Below are positions 1 through 12,121 of a stretch of DNA of 64,000 bases, in pieces (position 1 is the stretch's first letter; every line of letters begins with the position of its first letter). The position numbers were made by a program, and so were the translations under genes. The DNA comes from Lumbricus rubellus (taxonomy: Eukaryota; Annelida; Clitellata; Crassiclitellata; Lumbricidae), in contig OX243828.1 of NCBI GenBank assembly GCA_945859605.1, forward strand, positions 25,361,397 to 25,425,396, written 5' to 3'. The notes beneath the pieces are model-generated. The model made no database searches and was not told the origin of the DNA. It worked only from the letters and a program-made list of their open reading frames with translations.

Positions 1-225
1 TATTGTTTATTGAGCTAACGACGTTTTTCATTTCAACGATATCTGGTATAATAATGCACTCGTCCGGTGCATGGTATAAGTAAAACAAGAATAGGAATGG
101 TGTAAATATCCTTTCAGATCGTATCGGATATAATGTATAATTTTACCACCTTATGTCTGATACTCTTCGTGGAAGTCCGCTCACGAAACCTTTAAGCACT
201 TCCAGCCTTTCCAAGGCCACTGGCT

Positions 226-262
226 ATCATCAACATCATCATCATCGTCGTCGTCATCGTCG

Positions 263-321
<59 letters not shown>

Positions 322-337
322 GTCGTCGTCGTCGTCG

Positions 338-410
<73 letters not shown>

Positions 411-515
411 CATCATCATCACCATCATCATCTTTATCATCATCGTCGTTGTCGGCATCGGCATCGGCATCATCATCGTCATCATCATCATCATCAGCAG
501 CAGCATCAGCATCAC
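226..515. repeat. ATC/GTC trinucleotide microsatellite
   Basis: About 290 bp of CAT/CGT triplets with scattered substitutions. The long His/Arg, Asp and Met readings in this interval are translations of the repeat and not genes. Confidence 0.97.
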
Positions 516-540
516 TGCCATCCTTACGGAAGTAGCCTAT

Positions 541-1160
541 AATAATTATTCCACAATTGCAATAATATATTTCGAAGAATATTGGCGGTGTCATGACTAA
601 AAAAGTTGAGCTTTATGTGATATTTATACAGTCTAGACACGACGTCAAGTTCATGATATATTATATTCTTTGTTCACATTAGCCACTAAAACTAATCTTA
701 TACCGGTACGTCACTTAGAAGTCTTCGAACCACGATTTTATGCAAACTATTTTTTATTTAAAAAGGGACATAATCAGGTTAAAGTAATATTGAATCTAAA
801 TCAGCCGGACGCAGCTTGATGTCTGCTTGCATAATTAATTGACAGAATTCAAGGAAAGAAATTGTGTTCAACAATGCACTACGAAGGTTAAGTTGAACCC
901 AACGTGTGGTATCTTCTTTTTTATGTTTAGTATTCTGCTCATTTAGGTCAAACCATAGGCATTGTTTACTGAATAATAATAATGAGATTTTGATTCCTCA
1001 GCATTGTATTAATAGAGTACCAAAAAAATTGTCTAAAGATCGAATTGTATACAAACTGACCAAATACATTCGAACTTGAATATTTGTGGTCTCATCTTTT
1101 GGAACATCTATACGCTGACACTGTCACAGCACTTATTTTAAGTGTAATAATAATTATAGC
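541..1160. other. AT-rich spacer, nothing recognised
   Basis: No ORF of note on either strand, no tandem structure and no repeat family recognised. Confidence 0.6.
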
Positions 1161-1162
1161 TA

Positions 1163-1380
1163 TTGTTCCATAAAGAACTGGGTGCCGAAGGGTGGAAAAC
1201 GGAAAAGAGGCAAGCCAAGAAACACCTGGAAACGCGCTTTCAGGAAGGACCTGGAGCGGATGGGACGGGGTTGGGACGAACGAGGCGGCGGTGGTGGCTG
1301 GCGACCGTGCGGAGTGGCGAGGACTTGTCGACCATACTCCGATCGGAACTGGAGGAACTAAGTCTAAGTCTAAGTTCCAT
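1163..1380 (+). pseudogene. LINE C-terminal fragment (RTE/CR1-like), frameshifted
   Basis: One frame reads KRGKPRNTWKRAFRKDLERM; a second frame continues with EAAVVAGDRAEWRGLV. This is the basic GRP..TW+R....DL..MG..W..A...DRAEWR..V block found at the C-terminus of many invertebrate non-LTR retrotransposons. The two halves lie in different frames, so the copy is broken. It ends in a short run of CTAAGT, a simple tail typical of LINE 3' ends. A related fragment occurs at 63451-63528. The clade assignment is inference. Confidence 0.75.
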
Positions 1381-1646
1381 AAAGACTCAACATATATACT
1401 GTATGTGCACCCAAATCAACGTCAGAAACCACAATCAAATATAATAATGATTTGCAAGAGTTCATGACGGAATAGAGGTAGACAAAGAGTTAATGTCGGG
1501 GAGTGTTGCTATAGCAACCAATTCAAGAAAATTGAGCCGAACACATCGAAGCTTCTATTCCACACCAATATGAAAGTTGCGATTGGGGCGAACAATTAAC
1601 CAGGTCAACCTGAGCAACACAGGGAGAAATCTACATCAGATAAGCA

Positions 1647-1995
1647 GGGATGTACTCAGAATTTTGAGGTGAGTAGGGGTCTACACGCTACCGCCAGTAG
1701 GCAAAAATTTTCCCGCCCGAAATGTTTTTCGTAAAAGTCGCCAAATTTTTGTCCGAAAAGTCGCAAATGTTCCGTCCAAAAAAGCTGATGAACTTTTTTT
1801 GTCATTTTCTCCGAATTACCCGAATTACACCTACATAGCTGAGTGTGCCTTATTTACTAGCGCATACCCGTGTACCCTGGTTTTTACGAGCGTATACCCT
1901 GGTTTTCGGGAGGTGAGTATACGATGCCGTTTTTCCCCGGAGGTGAATACACGCCGTATACCCGCGTATAGCCTACCCTTGAGTGCAGATCTGCG
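1647..1995. mobile_element. possible DNA-transposon remnant
   Basis: Begins near GGGATGTACTCAG and ends near TTGAGTGCAGATCTG, whose complement resembles the start (TGYACTCA). Internally the phrase GTATACCCTGGTTTT recurs. No transposase and no clear target-site duplication were seen, so this is a weak call. Confidence 0.25.
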
Positions 1996-2000
1996 ATAAA

Positions 2001-2343
2001 ACGGAGGCAGTGTGGTACACAACTCGCTAAGAAACAAAAAAGCAGATAATCACAGGCCACACGCAGGGCAGTTTCACATCAGTAATAAGATCTCAAATTC
2101 AATTTCTTTGTTTGTCGGCAACCAGACAAATTCTTACTGCACAAGAATTGCGCTGGCCCCATGCTGCAGGAATCTTCAATTTCTTTGTGTGCACTGTGTA
2201 GCCTATATGCTATGGAATACGGTAGGGAACCAGCGTGAAGCCAAACCGAGCGATATGTTTCCAATACAACGGGACATATAGGCCTAGCGTTTAAGATAAA
2301 AATTGCAACTGGGTAATCCTCAGTGTGTGTGGACAGATATGTG
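2001..2343. other. spacer, nothing recognised
   Basis: Only short chance ORFs; no repeat identified. Confidence 0.5.
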
Positions 2344-2554
2344 TTTGTATGTGCACTTGTTATAGCGCCCCTTCAAGCTCTCTCTACTCAGAGGCGCTCT
2401 CGAATGCAGAGCAGACACTGCATTGGAGTTTCACGCCGAAGCGCTGAGTAATTGCCACTGAAGGACTTGCCCAAGGTCCTTACGCGGTGAGGTGGATTCG
2501 AACCTCGAACCCTCCGGCTCCAAGACAACGACGCCACCACTACACCACCGCGCC
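2344..2554 (-). mobile_element. tRNA-derived SINE (family S), near full length
   Basis: Read on the minus strand it has an RNA polymerase III A-box in GCGCGGTGGTGTAGTGG, a B-box GGTTCGAATCC, then the conserved body CTTGGGCAAGTCCTTCA, a GCGCTTCGGCGTGAAACTCC block, and the tail CTTGAAGGGGCGCTATAACA. At least ten other copies occur in the window on both strands. It is not a functional tRNA, because the sequence runs on for more than 140 bp past the B-box. Confidence 0.88.
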
Positions 2555-2834
2555 TACAGACGATCTATGCATGCAGCCATAAACAATTAGCATGTATGTT
2601 TTTAGGCTTTTATGTATGTGTCATCGAATAACAACTATACACGAGGACCTAATGACATGTATACATAAAACACAGCTAATGGGCGATGGCGCGAACATGA
2701 TGTGAGATATTTGAGCGCCGCCAATGACAATCTAGCTAGCAATGAACAACACATCTAACAACGAGAAAGCATAAACTCATCACTTCCACCACCACCGCAG
2801 CAGAGTGGCGCTGGTCGTTGGCGGCGACTATATG
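2555..2834. other. spacer, nothing recognised
   Basis: No gene or repeat seen. Confidence 0.5.
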
Positions 2835-3275
2835 CAGGGATGACACTCCTAGCCTTTTCCACCTAAATCTAGGTTTCTCGGTCTTGTCTAGGTTTACAGG
2901 TTTTTTCTATGTGAGGATCTAGTTTTTTTTCTCACGGCGCTTTTTCCGACTTTTTCATATAAAAATTGATTTGAGAGTGGGGGGGGGGGGTGAAAATGCA
3001 CAAATGACGTGGAAAAGTCGAAATTTTATGAATTTGGATCAAATATTGTAAATTTCTGAGCGAGAGACTAAAAATAAGACCATCAGAATTTTTATTGTGG
3101 AGGAAAAGAGAGGAAGTTTCAATCATCGAACGACTAGAAAAAAGGTCGTCAGAAACTTCAAGCTGGAAAAATGAAAAAATCCATGTATTTTTCAGAGAAA
3201 AATTGCCATTCTATCCTTTTCTAGCCTTTTTTCTACCGGATCTGATCTTTTTCAAAATTCAGAGTGGCATCCCCG
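2835..3275. mobile_element. non-autonomous DNA transposon (putative hAT-like MITE)
   Basis: The left end is CAGGGATGACACTCC; the right end read in reverse is CGGGGATGCCACTCTG, an imperfect terminal inverted repeat. CTAGCCTTTTnnnC blocks lie inside both ends. Flanks share ACTA but not a full 8-bp duplication. The interior includes a poly-G run (2978-2990) and a CGACTAGAAAAAAGGTCGTC phrase that resembles the satellite at 63060-64000. No transposase is present. Confidence 0.5.
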
Positions 3276-3612
3276 ACTACGCATGCGCCGACAAACATCG
3301 ATCTTCTCTAATGAAAAAACGACGACCAGTGCCAACGAAGTCGTCCCCGTCGCTAACAATGTCGACATCGACTAAACGAGCAGAATTCCTCATTGATGCG
3401 ATCATCATAGGACTCCCTGCCATGCATATTGTGCATACGCGGTTGACGGTGGAATCCTATTTAGGGGTCCAATCAAGCCGCTCTATGTACTGGAGTCTAA
3501 ACTATATTTTATGCAGGAACTGTGTGATAGGAGAAGTGCATGGGGACCCTTTGTCCTTTTATTGATAAGACCGGCAGAACAGCCTCATACATATTCCCTC
3601 TGCATATATGTA
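3276..3612. other. spacer, nothing recognised
   Basis: Covered by a 156-codon reading that starts inside the preceding element and shows no family motif; treated as chance. Confidence 0.5.
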
Positions 3613-3821
3613 TATGTATGAGCACTTGTTATAGCACCCCTTCAAGATTCTACTCAGAGGCGTTCCCGACTGGGCACTGAATGGGAATTTCACAACGAAG
3701 CGCAAGAGTAATTGCGAGCGAAGGACTTGGTCAGGGTCCCTACGCGGCGGCTTGAGGTAGATTCGAACACACAACTTTCCGGTTCCAAGGCACCGAGCAT
3801 ATCCCTACACCACCGTGCCCC
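3613..3821 (-). mobile_element. tRNA-derived SINE (family S), diverged copy
   Basis: Same layout as the copy at 2344-2554, with a degraded B-box (GTTCGAATC) and several substitutions in the body. The tail on the minus strand reads CTTGAAGGGGTGCTATAACA. Confidence 0.85.
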
Positions 3822-4277
3822 ACGCATGTTTCGGACATGGCAAGGAAATTTGGACAACATGCTGTAGCTTGGTATAATGTCTAGATCGGCGTGACCAACC
3901 GACCCATAAACTGCACTGCATTCTATTAATCATAATAATCAATCTCCATTGCATTGCAACCGTGTACAATCGTACATGTAATAGGCATTGGCTTTCAATG
4001 TGACGATGTTTGGCCGGCGCTTCTGGGATCCCATAGTTGACTTCTATTCACACCAATTAAACAATGCCCAACGCTCGTCATTTACAAAAAAACGCCTTCC
4101 CATTGACACTGCCCGCGCAAATGTGCACACTGTATAATTTATAATGTAAGCCTATAATTATTTATTATCCACCTCGTAGGCCTCCTATACATACGACCAT
4201 TTACATGGCTCGCACTTACAAATAATTTAGAGCTATTCATAGGCTATATACAAATGCTGCCTTCTTTGAAAACGCCA

Positions 4278-4311
<34 letters not shown>

Positions 4312-4570
4312 GTAGACTAATATATTTATGTATATAAATATATACAATTATATGAGTATACGTTTAGACCGAGTTTATACGAAAGCATAATTATGGTGTA
4401 CATAAAATATGGATTTTTATACTTGTTCGACCTATACAAGGTGCACTAAAAACACGGAGACACATGTTTTGAGGATAAACAGATATGGAGTAAGATTTTC
4501 ACGTCAATGCGGGACATGAAAACATGACACATAATAATTGTACTATACACAGCAGAATATAATATTTATA
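3822..4570. other. AT-rich spacer with a TA microsatellite
   Basis: Contains a perfect TA run at about 4283-4308 and otherwise nothing recognisable. Confidence 0.6.
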
Positions 4571-4794
4571 TGGGGCGCGGTGGTGTATTGGGTATGTTCG
4601 TCACCTTGCAGCCGGAGGTTGCAGGTTAGAATCCACCTCAAGTCGCCGCGTATAGAGTTCTTCACTCGCAATTGCTCAGCGCTTCGGGGTGAAACTCCGA
4701 TGCAGTGTCCGCGCTGTAGTCGGGAGCGCCTCCTGAATATATAGTGAGCTTGAAGGTGCGCTATAACAAGAGCGCATACAAACAAAAGACAAAC
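4571..4794 (+). mobile_element. tRNA-derived SINE (family S)
   Basis: Starts GGGGCGCGGTGGTGTATTGG (A-box with one change). The B-box is mutated to GGTTAGAATCC. The body and the tail CTTGAAGGTGCGCTATAACA are present. Confidence 0.87.
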
Positions 4795-5570
4795 AATGTA
4801 GGCTATAGGCCTACGTTGGAGTACTGGCCTGAAAGTACGTCTATGCCTATAACATATATATTAATGCATAGAATGAAACATTTGGCCTAGGATACATGTG
4901 TGTGTATCAATATGCATGAGGTGAACACAAAATGGACAGTCAAATTACTGCATGGTTTTGGTGGAGCCGTGAAATGACGATTCATAATTGCATAGAGTCT
5001 ACACAAGAGGTATTCAGACGGACAGTTGAACATGGAAGGCGCCATACTCGAGTCACACCATCAGAGATGATCATAATGAAGGCTGAAAATTGAAAAGTTT
5101 CCTAATTGATTAATTCTGTGCGTGGTGGCCACCTATAATACACTCATGAGCGATGATTAATCTGCGATGTAATTTAGATCCAACAGCAGACTTGCAGTCT
5201 ATAATGAATTGCTGCATTTAAAAAAAAGCTCGCTTGAAAGTGATGTCTAGGAACAGCATACACCAACTGAACTCCAGGTTCAAATATACGTGTTGCTTCT
5301 TCTCGTGTCCTCACACGCTTCTGTGTCACTCTCTTTATGTATTGTATTGTATTGTATTATTGTATTGTATTAAAACATTTATATATGCAGTATCTGCGTA
5401 CTGTATATCTAGCGCAACTGTTTCTACAACTCTAAACTAAAACTTTCCTATATTCATTATAGTTAAAGTGTTTTTGCTGAGGTTTAATTAGCACGTCGGA
5501 ACTTAATGAAATTATCAAATCACATTTGTACTGAATGTATTGTATCTGCCTGGCTCATTTTTCTCTACAC
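4795..5570. other. spacer
   Basis: Holds a short ATTGT pentanucleotide run at about 5338-5371, like other TTGTA/ATTGT runs in the window; otherwise nothing recognised. Confidence 0.5.
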
Positions 5571-5574
5571 TTCC

Positions 5575-5795
5575 GTTCTCTCTCTGCGCATCTCTCCCTG
5601 TCTCTGCCCCTGTCTCTCTTCCTGTCTCTCTCCCTATATCTCTTAGTCTATCTGTCTCTCTCCCTGTCTCTCTCCCTGTATCTCTCCCCATCTCTCTTAG
5701 TCTATCCGTATTTCTCCCTCTCTGTATCTAGGTATTTCTTCCCATCTCTCTCTGTCTCTCTGTCTATCCGCATCTCTCTCGCTGACAGTCTCGGT
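5575..5795. repeat. polypyrimidine CTCTCTCC/TGTCTC tract
   Basis: Imperfect TCTC/TGTC repeats. Leu/Ser-rich readings here are repeat translations. Confidence 0.9.
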
Positions 5796-6106
5796 CTGCA
5801 TGTCTCCATCTCAGACTCATACCTGTTTTCTGTCATCCCTCTTTTTTTACTGTGGCCACAACCATACAACATTTCAGACATCGTGCTAGATACATCCATC
5901 CAACCGGACATTTAACCAGCAACCATGCAACACGCCTCTGTCATCCTATTTATATTATAACGAATGCATGCGCGATGTCACGTGCATGAGCAGTATCGAA
6001 ACTTCATCTATCGAGCTTACTCGAATGGCTATTTCTGAAATATATCTTATACTCTAAAACTAAACCCCTTTCGTATATTGTATCCATAATTGTAGATTCA
6101 TAATAC

Positions 6107-6283
6107 GAGGTTCGAATCCACCTTGCCGCGTAAGGACCTTGGGCAAGTCCTTCACTCACAATTGCTCAGCGCTTTGGCGTGAAACTCCAATGCAGTGTTC
6201 GCTCTGCATTTGGGAGCGCCTCTGAGCAAAGAGAGCTTGAAGGGGCGCTATAACAAGTGCACATACAAGTGCACATACAAACG
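6107..6283 (+). mobile_element. tRNA-derived SINE (family S), 5' truncated
   Basis: Begins at the B-box (GAGGTTCGAATCCACC) with no A-box half. The body and tail CTTGAAGGGGCGCTATAACA are intact. The final AAGTGCACATAC is duplicated in tandem. Confidence 0.87.
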
Positions 6284-6679
6284 CTATACATGTATATATC
6301 TCTCTCACCAGGGTAACTATTTAGAGGCAGACTCGTATACCATGCATGGGTCCATACAGTCGTTGTATATTGTATATGAACTTTCTGGCCACATTTATAC
6401 ATCCGATATTTTCTAGCACCACTTTAATACATGGATATTATAATTATATAATATATATATATATATATTATGTGTGTGTGTAGGTACAGTGTATTATATA
6501 TACCTTTGTATATAATATCCAATTTGATACACAATTATAATTATTTATAGGGGTTTGTTGGTGTGATGGAGTGGCGTGTGTGTATCAAATAATATAGAAA
6601 ACTGTTTTGGTATAATAACTTATGTACTCATCATTCGCAACAATTGCATTTGCAATGCATGACAGCGGTCGATTAGTGG
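6284..6679. other. AT-rich spacer
   Basis: Contains an AT run near 6450-6470; no gene recognised. Confidence 0.5.
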
Positions 6680-7142
6680 ATCTCTCTGTCTCTGTCTCTG
6701 TTTTTCTGTCTCTTTGTCTGTCTCTCTGTGTGTCTATCTATTTGTCTCTTTGTCTCTCTGTCTCTGTCTGTCTGTCTCTGTCTGTCTGTCTCTTTCTGTG
6801 TGTCTCTGTCTCTGTCTCTCTGCCTCTCTGTCTGTATCTCTGCCTGTCTGTATGTCTCTCTGTCTGTCTCTCTGTCTGTCTCTCTGTTTCTGTTTCTGTT
6901 TCCCTGTTTCTCTGTCTCTCTGTCTCACTGTCTCACTCACTGTCTCACTGTATGTCTCTGTCTCTCTATCTGTCTCTGACCATGTCTCTGTCTATGCCTC
7001 TGTCTGTCTGTGTCTGTGTCTGTGTGTGTCTCTCTCTCTCTCTCATTTTCTCTCTCTAACTGTTTCTGTCTGTCTGTCTGTGTGTCTCTGTCTGTCTGTC
7101 TGTGTGTCTCTGTCTCTGTCTGTCTGTCTGTCTGTCTCTCTC
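6680..7142. repeat. TCTG/TCTC polypyrimidine array
   Basis: About 460 bp of TCTGTCTC-type repeats, open in several frames only because of the repeat. Confidence 0.95.
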
Positions 7143-7435
7143 TGCAGATGAGAAGAGTCGTGCTATGATGAGACCTGTTATATGTTCATCATTAGCATAT
7201 TATATTTGACGGGCGAGGCCTTAAATATCCGACGACGCCGATGCGATTAAAAGGCGCCAGGACGGGTATTAATCGAGACGCGTTCGGAGGGGGGTTCCTA
7301 TATGTATACACGCAGCAGGAAAATGTTCCGGACTGTAAGGTAAGGTTTACGGGAGGCCCTAAAACAGGTCAGATCAACAGAGTTATACGGTAGGACTTCA
7401 CATTGGAAATACAATAATACAGCTCAGGATTCAGT

Positions 7436-7875
7436 AGTGCGAGTGAATGTTTGGGTGCGTGAGTGAGTAGGTGGGTGGATGAATGAGGGAGTGAGTGAAA
7501 GGGTATACGGTAAAATTAAGTTGGTGATTGAGTGCGTGAGTGAGTGAATGAGTGAATCAAGGAGTGAGTGGGTGAGTGAGATTAGAACGGGCAAATGGCT
7601 GTGTGAGTGGGTGAATTAGAAAGTGAGTATGTGAGTGGTGAGTGCGTGGGGGAATTAAGTTGTGAGTACGTGAGTGGGTGAGTGAGTGGGTGGGTGAATT
7701 AAAGAATGATTATGTGATTGGGTAAGCGAGTGGGTGAATTAGGAAGTGAGCATGTAATTTGGTCGGCGAGTGGGTGTATTATGGAGTATGTAAGTGGGTG
7801 AGTGTGCGAGTGAACTAGGGAGCGAGTATGTGGGTGGGTGAGTGAATGAGTGAGTATGAGAGTTGGTGAATAAGG
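7436..7875. repeat. degenerate GAGT/GGGTGAATTA minisatellite
   Basis: Imperfect GTGAGTGAGTGGGTGAATTA units, purine-rich on the plus strand. A CA run follows at 8012-8034. Confidence 0.85.
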
Positions 7876-8040
7876 GAGTGGATAAAATACAGGTGAATGA
7901 ACTATATTCCGAGTGCGCGAGTCCGCGAAAAGGCGAGCAAAAGTGGCCGAGCAGAACAAAACAATAATCCATTGATTAACTAGAATGCTAGTTAATTTAA
8001 TCAGACAATTGTGCGCGCACACACACACACACACGCGGAT

Positions 8041-8573
8041 CTAGATGTGTACGTGTACGTATAAAAAAGCAATGTTACGAATGCTCAAAGCATTGGCCCA
8101 TGCAGGTGAATATGCAGAAACGTTGTGCAAGCCAATGTATAATAGCTTAGCTGATGCCGAAGTCGATATTATGCAAGCCTATAAATTGCCGCAAAGCCAA
8201 TCTGGCGGCAGCTGCTGCAGCTTATGTGCGCACGATAGGTAGGCTAATGTAGCCTAGGTAGGGGGAGAAGTTATGCAGGTAAAAACTCATATGTCAGAGG
8301 GTATATTAGCACTTATAATTGCGCTGCAGGCTGGAGAAGGAAGCTCACACAGCTAAAACAAAACCTGGAGGTTGAGACCCGTGTCAAAAAGATTTAGGAT
8401 CGTCTATAGAGAAAAAATGGAACAAAATATAGGCCTAATGTATATGCGAAAACCTGGCGAAACGCAGTAAAATTGTTATTATGTCGCGGTATAAACTTCT
8501 CGTCTGCTTTTGGCAACATTCCAAATACAGTTCTAGAAGCAATGTTCGTTGCAGTACATTTCTTCAGTGCTAG
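8041..8573. other. spacer, nothing recognised
   Basis: Two short ORFs (65 and 72 codons) with no recognisable domain; the second runs into the SINE. Confidence 0.5.
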
Positions 8574-8788
8574 TTTGTTTGTATGTGCACTTGTTATAGC
8601 GCCCCTTCAAGCTCTCACTACTCAGAGGTGCTCCCGAACGCAGAGCGGACATTGCATCAGAGTTTCACGCCGAAGCGCTGAGCAATTGTGAGTGAAGGAC
8701 TTGCCCAAGGTCCTTACGCGGCGAGGTGGATTCGAACCTCAAACCTTCCGGCTCTAAGGCAACGACGCCACCACTACACCCCCGCGCA
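8574..8788 (-). mobile_element. tRNA-derived SINE (family S), near full length
   Basis: On the minus strand it has the GCGGGGGTGTAGTGG head, GGTTCGAATCC-type B-box (one change), conserved body and the CTTGAAGGGGCGCTATAACA tail. Confidence 0.88.
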
Positions 8789-9105
8789 ATGTAGTGTATT
8801 GGATACCGTGGCGGTGATAATATGGGATAATGGTCATTGTTGAGTCAAATCGGTTTGGAGTTCAAATCCAGACTCCAGAATGGCGGCTCCAGCAATACAT
8901 TTTCAACAGGACGCGTCATGATCACAAGGGAGTTGTTCAGCGCATCGGAAAATAAATGTAGCGAAGATATTGGAGATTCTAAAGAATTTTTGGCAGGTCA
9001 TAAGGCAGGTCAATAGCAGAATATATGCAGTATGTGAAATGACCTATTGTGGCGCTATCAGTGGGCGATTCCGATCGAAATGGAACAATGTTATCCATGA
9101 GCACA
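8789..9105. other. spacer with a B-box-like word
   Basis: Contains GGAGTTCAAATCCAG near 8859, a possible decayed tRNA-like head; otherwise nothing. Confidence 0.3.
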
Positions 9106-9108
9106 ACA

Positions 9109-9421
9109 TGCATGCATGCATGCATGCATGCATGCATGTATGTATGTATGCATGTATGTATGTATGTATGTATGTATGTATGTATGTATGTATGTATGTA
9201 TGTATGTATGTATGTATGTATGTATGTATGTATGTATGTATGTATGTATGTATGTATGTATGTATGTATGTATGTATGTATGTATGTATGTATGTATGTA
9301 TGTATGTATGTATGTATGTATGTATGTATGTATGTATGTATGTATGTATGTATGTATGTATGTATGTATGCATGCATGTATGTATGCATGTATGCAATGC
9401 ATGTATGCATGTATGCATGTA
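9109..9421. repeat. TATG tetranucleotide microsatellite with ATGC borders
   Basis: About 310 bp. The core is pure TATG; both ends carry CATG/TGCA variants. Met/Cys/Val/Tyr and Tyr/Ile/His readings are repeat translations. Confidence 0.98.
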
Positions 9422-9689
9422 TTTATCATATCATGCATGATTCAGGTTCGCATTGATGTAAGCATATAACTGTACATATACATGTACGTAACGATGTAAG
9501 CTTACATTATATGCGTTGATGTATAACACATACGTGTTTGTATGCATGTATATGTATATAAATATTGCTTCATGCTGGTCTGTGAATGCGGGTGCATAGG
9601 CATTCTATAGCGCAGCATATTCATAACTCATGAGGTGTTAAATTAATGGGATATATGTTCTTTGTTCAGGTCTTTTGCACATAATATAG

Positions 9690-9746
9690 GGAATTGAACT
9701 CGCGACCATGGAGAGGTGCCTTAACCAATAGGGTATCGAGACTGCG
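9690..9746 (-). other. tRNA-like SINE head, different from family S
   Basis: The minus strand reads GATACCCTATTGGTTAAGGC, then a GCGAGTTCAATTCCC B-box-like block. It resembles the 5' half of a second tRNA-derived element. No typical SINE body follows. Confidence 0.35.
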
Positions 9747-9892
9747 GGCCTACTCTACGTGTATGTATACCCCGCAGTGTATTAGTGTGAAAGTAAGATC
9801 GATGATCGTTCTCGTGTCCGTGATAAAGCTGCATTCATTGCAAATTCTCTCTGAAAGGCTCTATAAAATTCATATGCGAATATCGCTCATTG

Positions 9893-10106
9893 TGGGGCGC
9901 GGTGGTGTAGTGGGTATGTTCGTTACCTTGCAACCGGAGGGTTCCAGGTTCGAATCCACGTCAAGCCGCCGAGTAGGGAGCTTGGGCAAGTCCTTCACTC
10001 GCAATTGCTCAGCGCTTCGACGTGAAACTCCGATGCAGTGTCCGCGCTGCAGTTTTGAGCGCTTCTGAGTAGCGATTTTGAAGGGGTGCTATAACAAGTG
10101 CACATA
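9893..10106 (+). mobile_element. tRNA-derived SINE (family S), full length
   Basis: One of the best copies: A-box TGGTGTAGTGG, B-box GGTTCGAATCC, body CTTGGGCAAGTCCTTCACTC, and tail ending GGTGCTATAACAAGTGCACA. Confidence 0.9.
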
Positions 10107-11050
10107 ATATATACATTGGAAAATGCTCAGATCGGTCTGACTTTGTGTTCTGTGTTTGGGATTTGAATTCGGATCAGATTGGCAATGCGCTGAGGAGCCG
10201 TGTGACCTTTAGTGAATTACCGTTGACTTATTCTGAGAATGGTGAGTCGTGTCTTTTGTTTTGATTCAGTCAAAAAACCAGGTGCAGAAATAACGAGTGA
10301 ATCACAGGCCGACCTTATATAACATAAAATTATACCGATATGTATGCATAGATGTGTATATCTGTCTGCTTGCATGTCTGCTCATCTACATTTCTGTCTG
10401 TATGTCTGCCTGTCCATGGGTATGTCTGTATGTAAGTACATGTATATACAAGCCTGCATGTAGCCTGTAGGAATATAGGCTGGTAGGTACGTAACTAGGC
10501 AATGCATGCATGCATTTCTGTCTGCCTTTCTGTCTGCTTGTCTTTATGTATGTCTATATGCATGTAGGATTGCAGGCAGGCCTATGAATGAATAAATGCA
10601 TACAGATGTTCCGCAAGTACAGTATATTGTATAATGTATGTTTTTAATTACTGTCTGCCTGTTTGCACGTATACTTCAGTCACGCCTCTATCTGCCTGTC
10701 TGTCTATCTGTTTGCCTGTATGTCTGTATATGCGTGAGGTAGATAAGATGGTATGCAACTATGTATGTATGGTTTTATAGATGTATGTTGCCTGTATGTC
10801 TGTGTAGTCTATATCCATTTATAAACTTCAACTGTGAACACGCATGGCTTTCAAATGTATCCACACTGAACATATAGAATCTAAAATGGATCCACGGTAT
10901 ACATATCTAAACAATGCGCACACTATCAAAATAATACTGCCGGAAGACTGTTCTAGGAGTATATTGTCTGTATACAGAGGCGTAAACAACCTAGAAGGAA
11001 GCACCTCAAAGACTAAATCCGGCAGAAACGTAGATAAACAATAATAGAAC
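10107..11050. other. spacer with degenerate TCTG/TATG words
   Basis: 10350-10800 is rich in diverged TGTCTGTATGTCTGCC words, a decayed microsatellite. No gene recognised. Confidence 0.5.
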
Positions 11051-11058
11051 AATTACAG

Positions 11059-11354
11059 ACATGTGGAAGAACTATAATAGTTAGGGAGAGAAAGATACGT
11101 ATACATGTGGAAGAACTATAGTCAGGGAGAGAAAGATACGTATACATGTGGAAGAACTATAGTTAGGGAGAGAAAGATACGTATACATGTGGAAGAACTA
11201 TAATAGTTAGGGAGAGAAAGATACGTATACATGTGGAAGAACTATAGTTAGGGAGAGAAAGATACGTAAACATGTGGAAGAACTATAGTCAGGGAGAGAA
11301 AGATACGTATACATGTGGAAGAACTATAGTCAGGGAGAGAAAGATACGTATACA
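11059..11354. repeat. 41/44-bp minisatellite, about 7 copies
   Basis: Units of the form ACATGTGGAAGAACTATAGT followed by AGGGAGAGAAAGATACGTAT. Two length classes alternate (41 bp, and 44 bp with an extra ATA). A detached copy lies at about 11409-11448. Confidence 0.95.
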
Positions 11355-11375
11355 CTATGACTATTATACAGTCTA

Positions 11376-11917
11376 TATAGCTAAGCGATAGCCAATAAAA
11401 GAACAATCACAGACATGCGGAAGAACTATAATAGTTAGGGAGAGAAAAACAAATGCAACTGAAGAGATCGTAACTGTAAAAGTCTTTCTGTAATTCAGTT
11501 TATTTTTATATGCCAGAGGATTTCTTTTCCTATGACGTCATCACAATGAAGCTGTGCACTGTGTGCATCGAGGGTAACCGAAGGATGTCAGGATCCTCAG
11601 TTAAATCACAGATTTTTACAACCACTAGTCGCAATAGACGTCAGATAAGGTAAGATCTACAGCAGGCATAAACTATGCTAAGCAGTGCTTGTGAACGGTT
11701 CACCCTACTATTATAGAGGCGCTTTATAAGTGCTTGAAAACAATACAATAGAATACGTAGCATGGGTCCATGCACAATGGATCCAGATTGCAGCCATCAT
11801 CTTAAAATCAATTGCCTCCTCTCTTCCTTATTATAGGCCTAATGTGACCCACAAAACCCGATGCAATGAATCAATATATGATACTCAATGGTATACAAGA
11901 GAAGGAAATAACTAGAA
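11376..11917. other. spacer with a detached minisatellite unit
   Basis: Includes the extra minisatellite unit and an AGGCGCTTTATAAGTG word (about 11717) followed by ACAATACAAT, resembling the 3' end of another retroposon. Confidence 0.4.
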
Positions 11918-12037
11918 ACTTGACCCGCTGCCTATCGATTTTGTTCTGATTGAGCGCCTGTGAATAAGCTGGTTCCCGCGACTTGACTTTTGTGCACGGA
12001 CGCTGTAGAAATCTCGAGATTACGATTACGATTACGA
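11918..12037 (+). mobile_element. retroposon 3'-end repeat (family C)
   Basis: Contains ATCGATTTTG, then GAGCGCCTGTGAATAAGCTG, then GACGCTGTAGAAATCTCGAG, ending in an ATTACG tail. Clear relatives are at 39325-39432 (minus) and 43869-43950 (plus), with a weaker one near 32322-32390. The simple tail and shared 3' end suggest a LINE or SINE 3' terminus; the source element is unknown. Confidence 0.6.
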
Positions 12038-12121
12038 AGGAAATGCATTTACGAAAACCTGATGATGAATCGAACTAACACAATGCAATGTATATCGCAT
12101 TGAATTCTCTCTCTCGTGCAT

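Noticed and set aside
2344..2554. tRNA gene suggested by A- and B-boxes
   Set aside because: The sequence continues into a conserved SINE body and tail and recurs many times, so it is a SINE and not a tRNA gene.
3095..3565. 156-codon plus-strand ORF
   Set aside because: Starts inside a putative MITE and crosses its end; composition and motifs do not suggest a protein.
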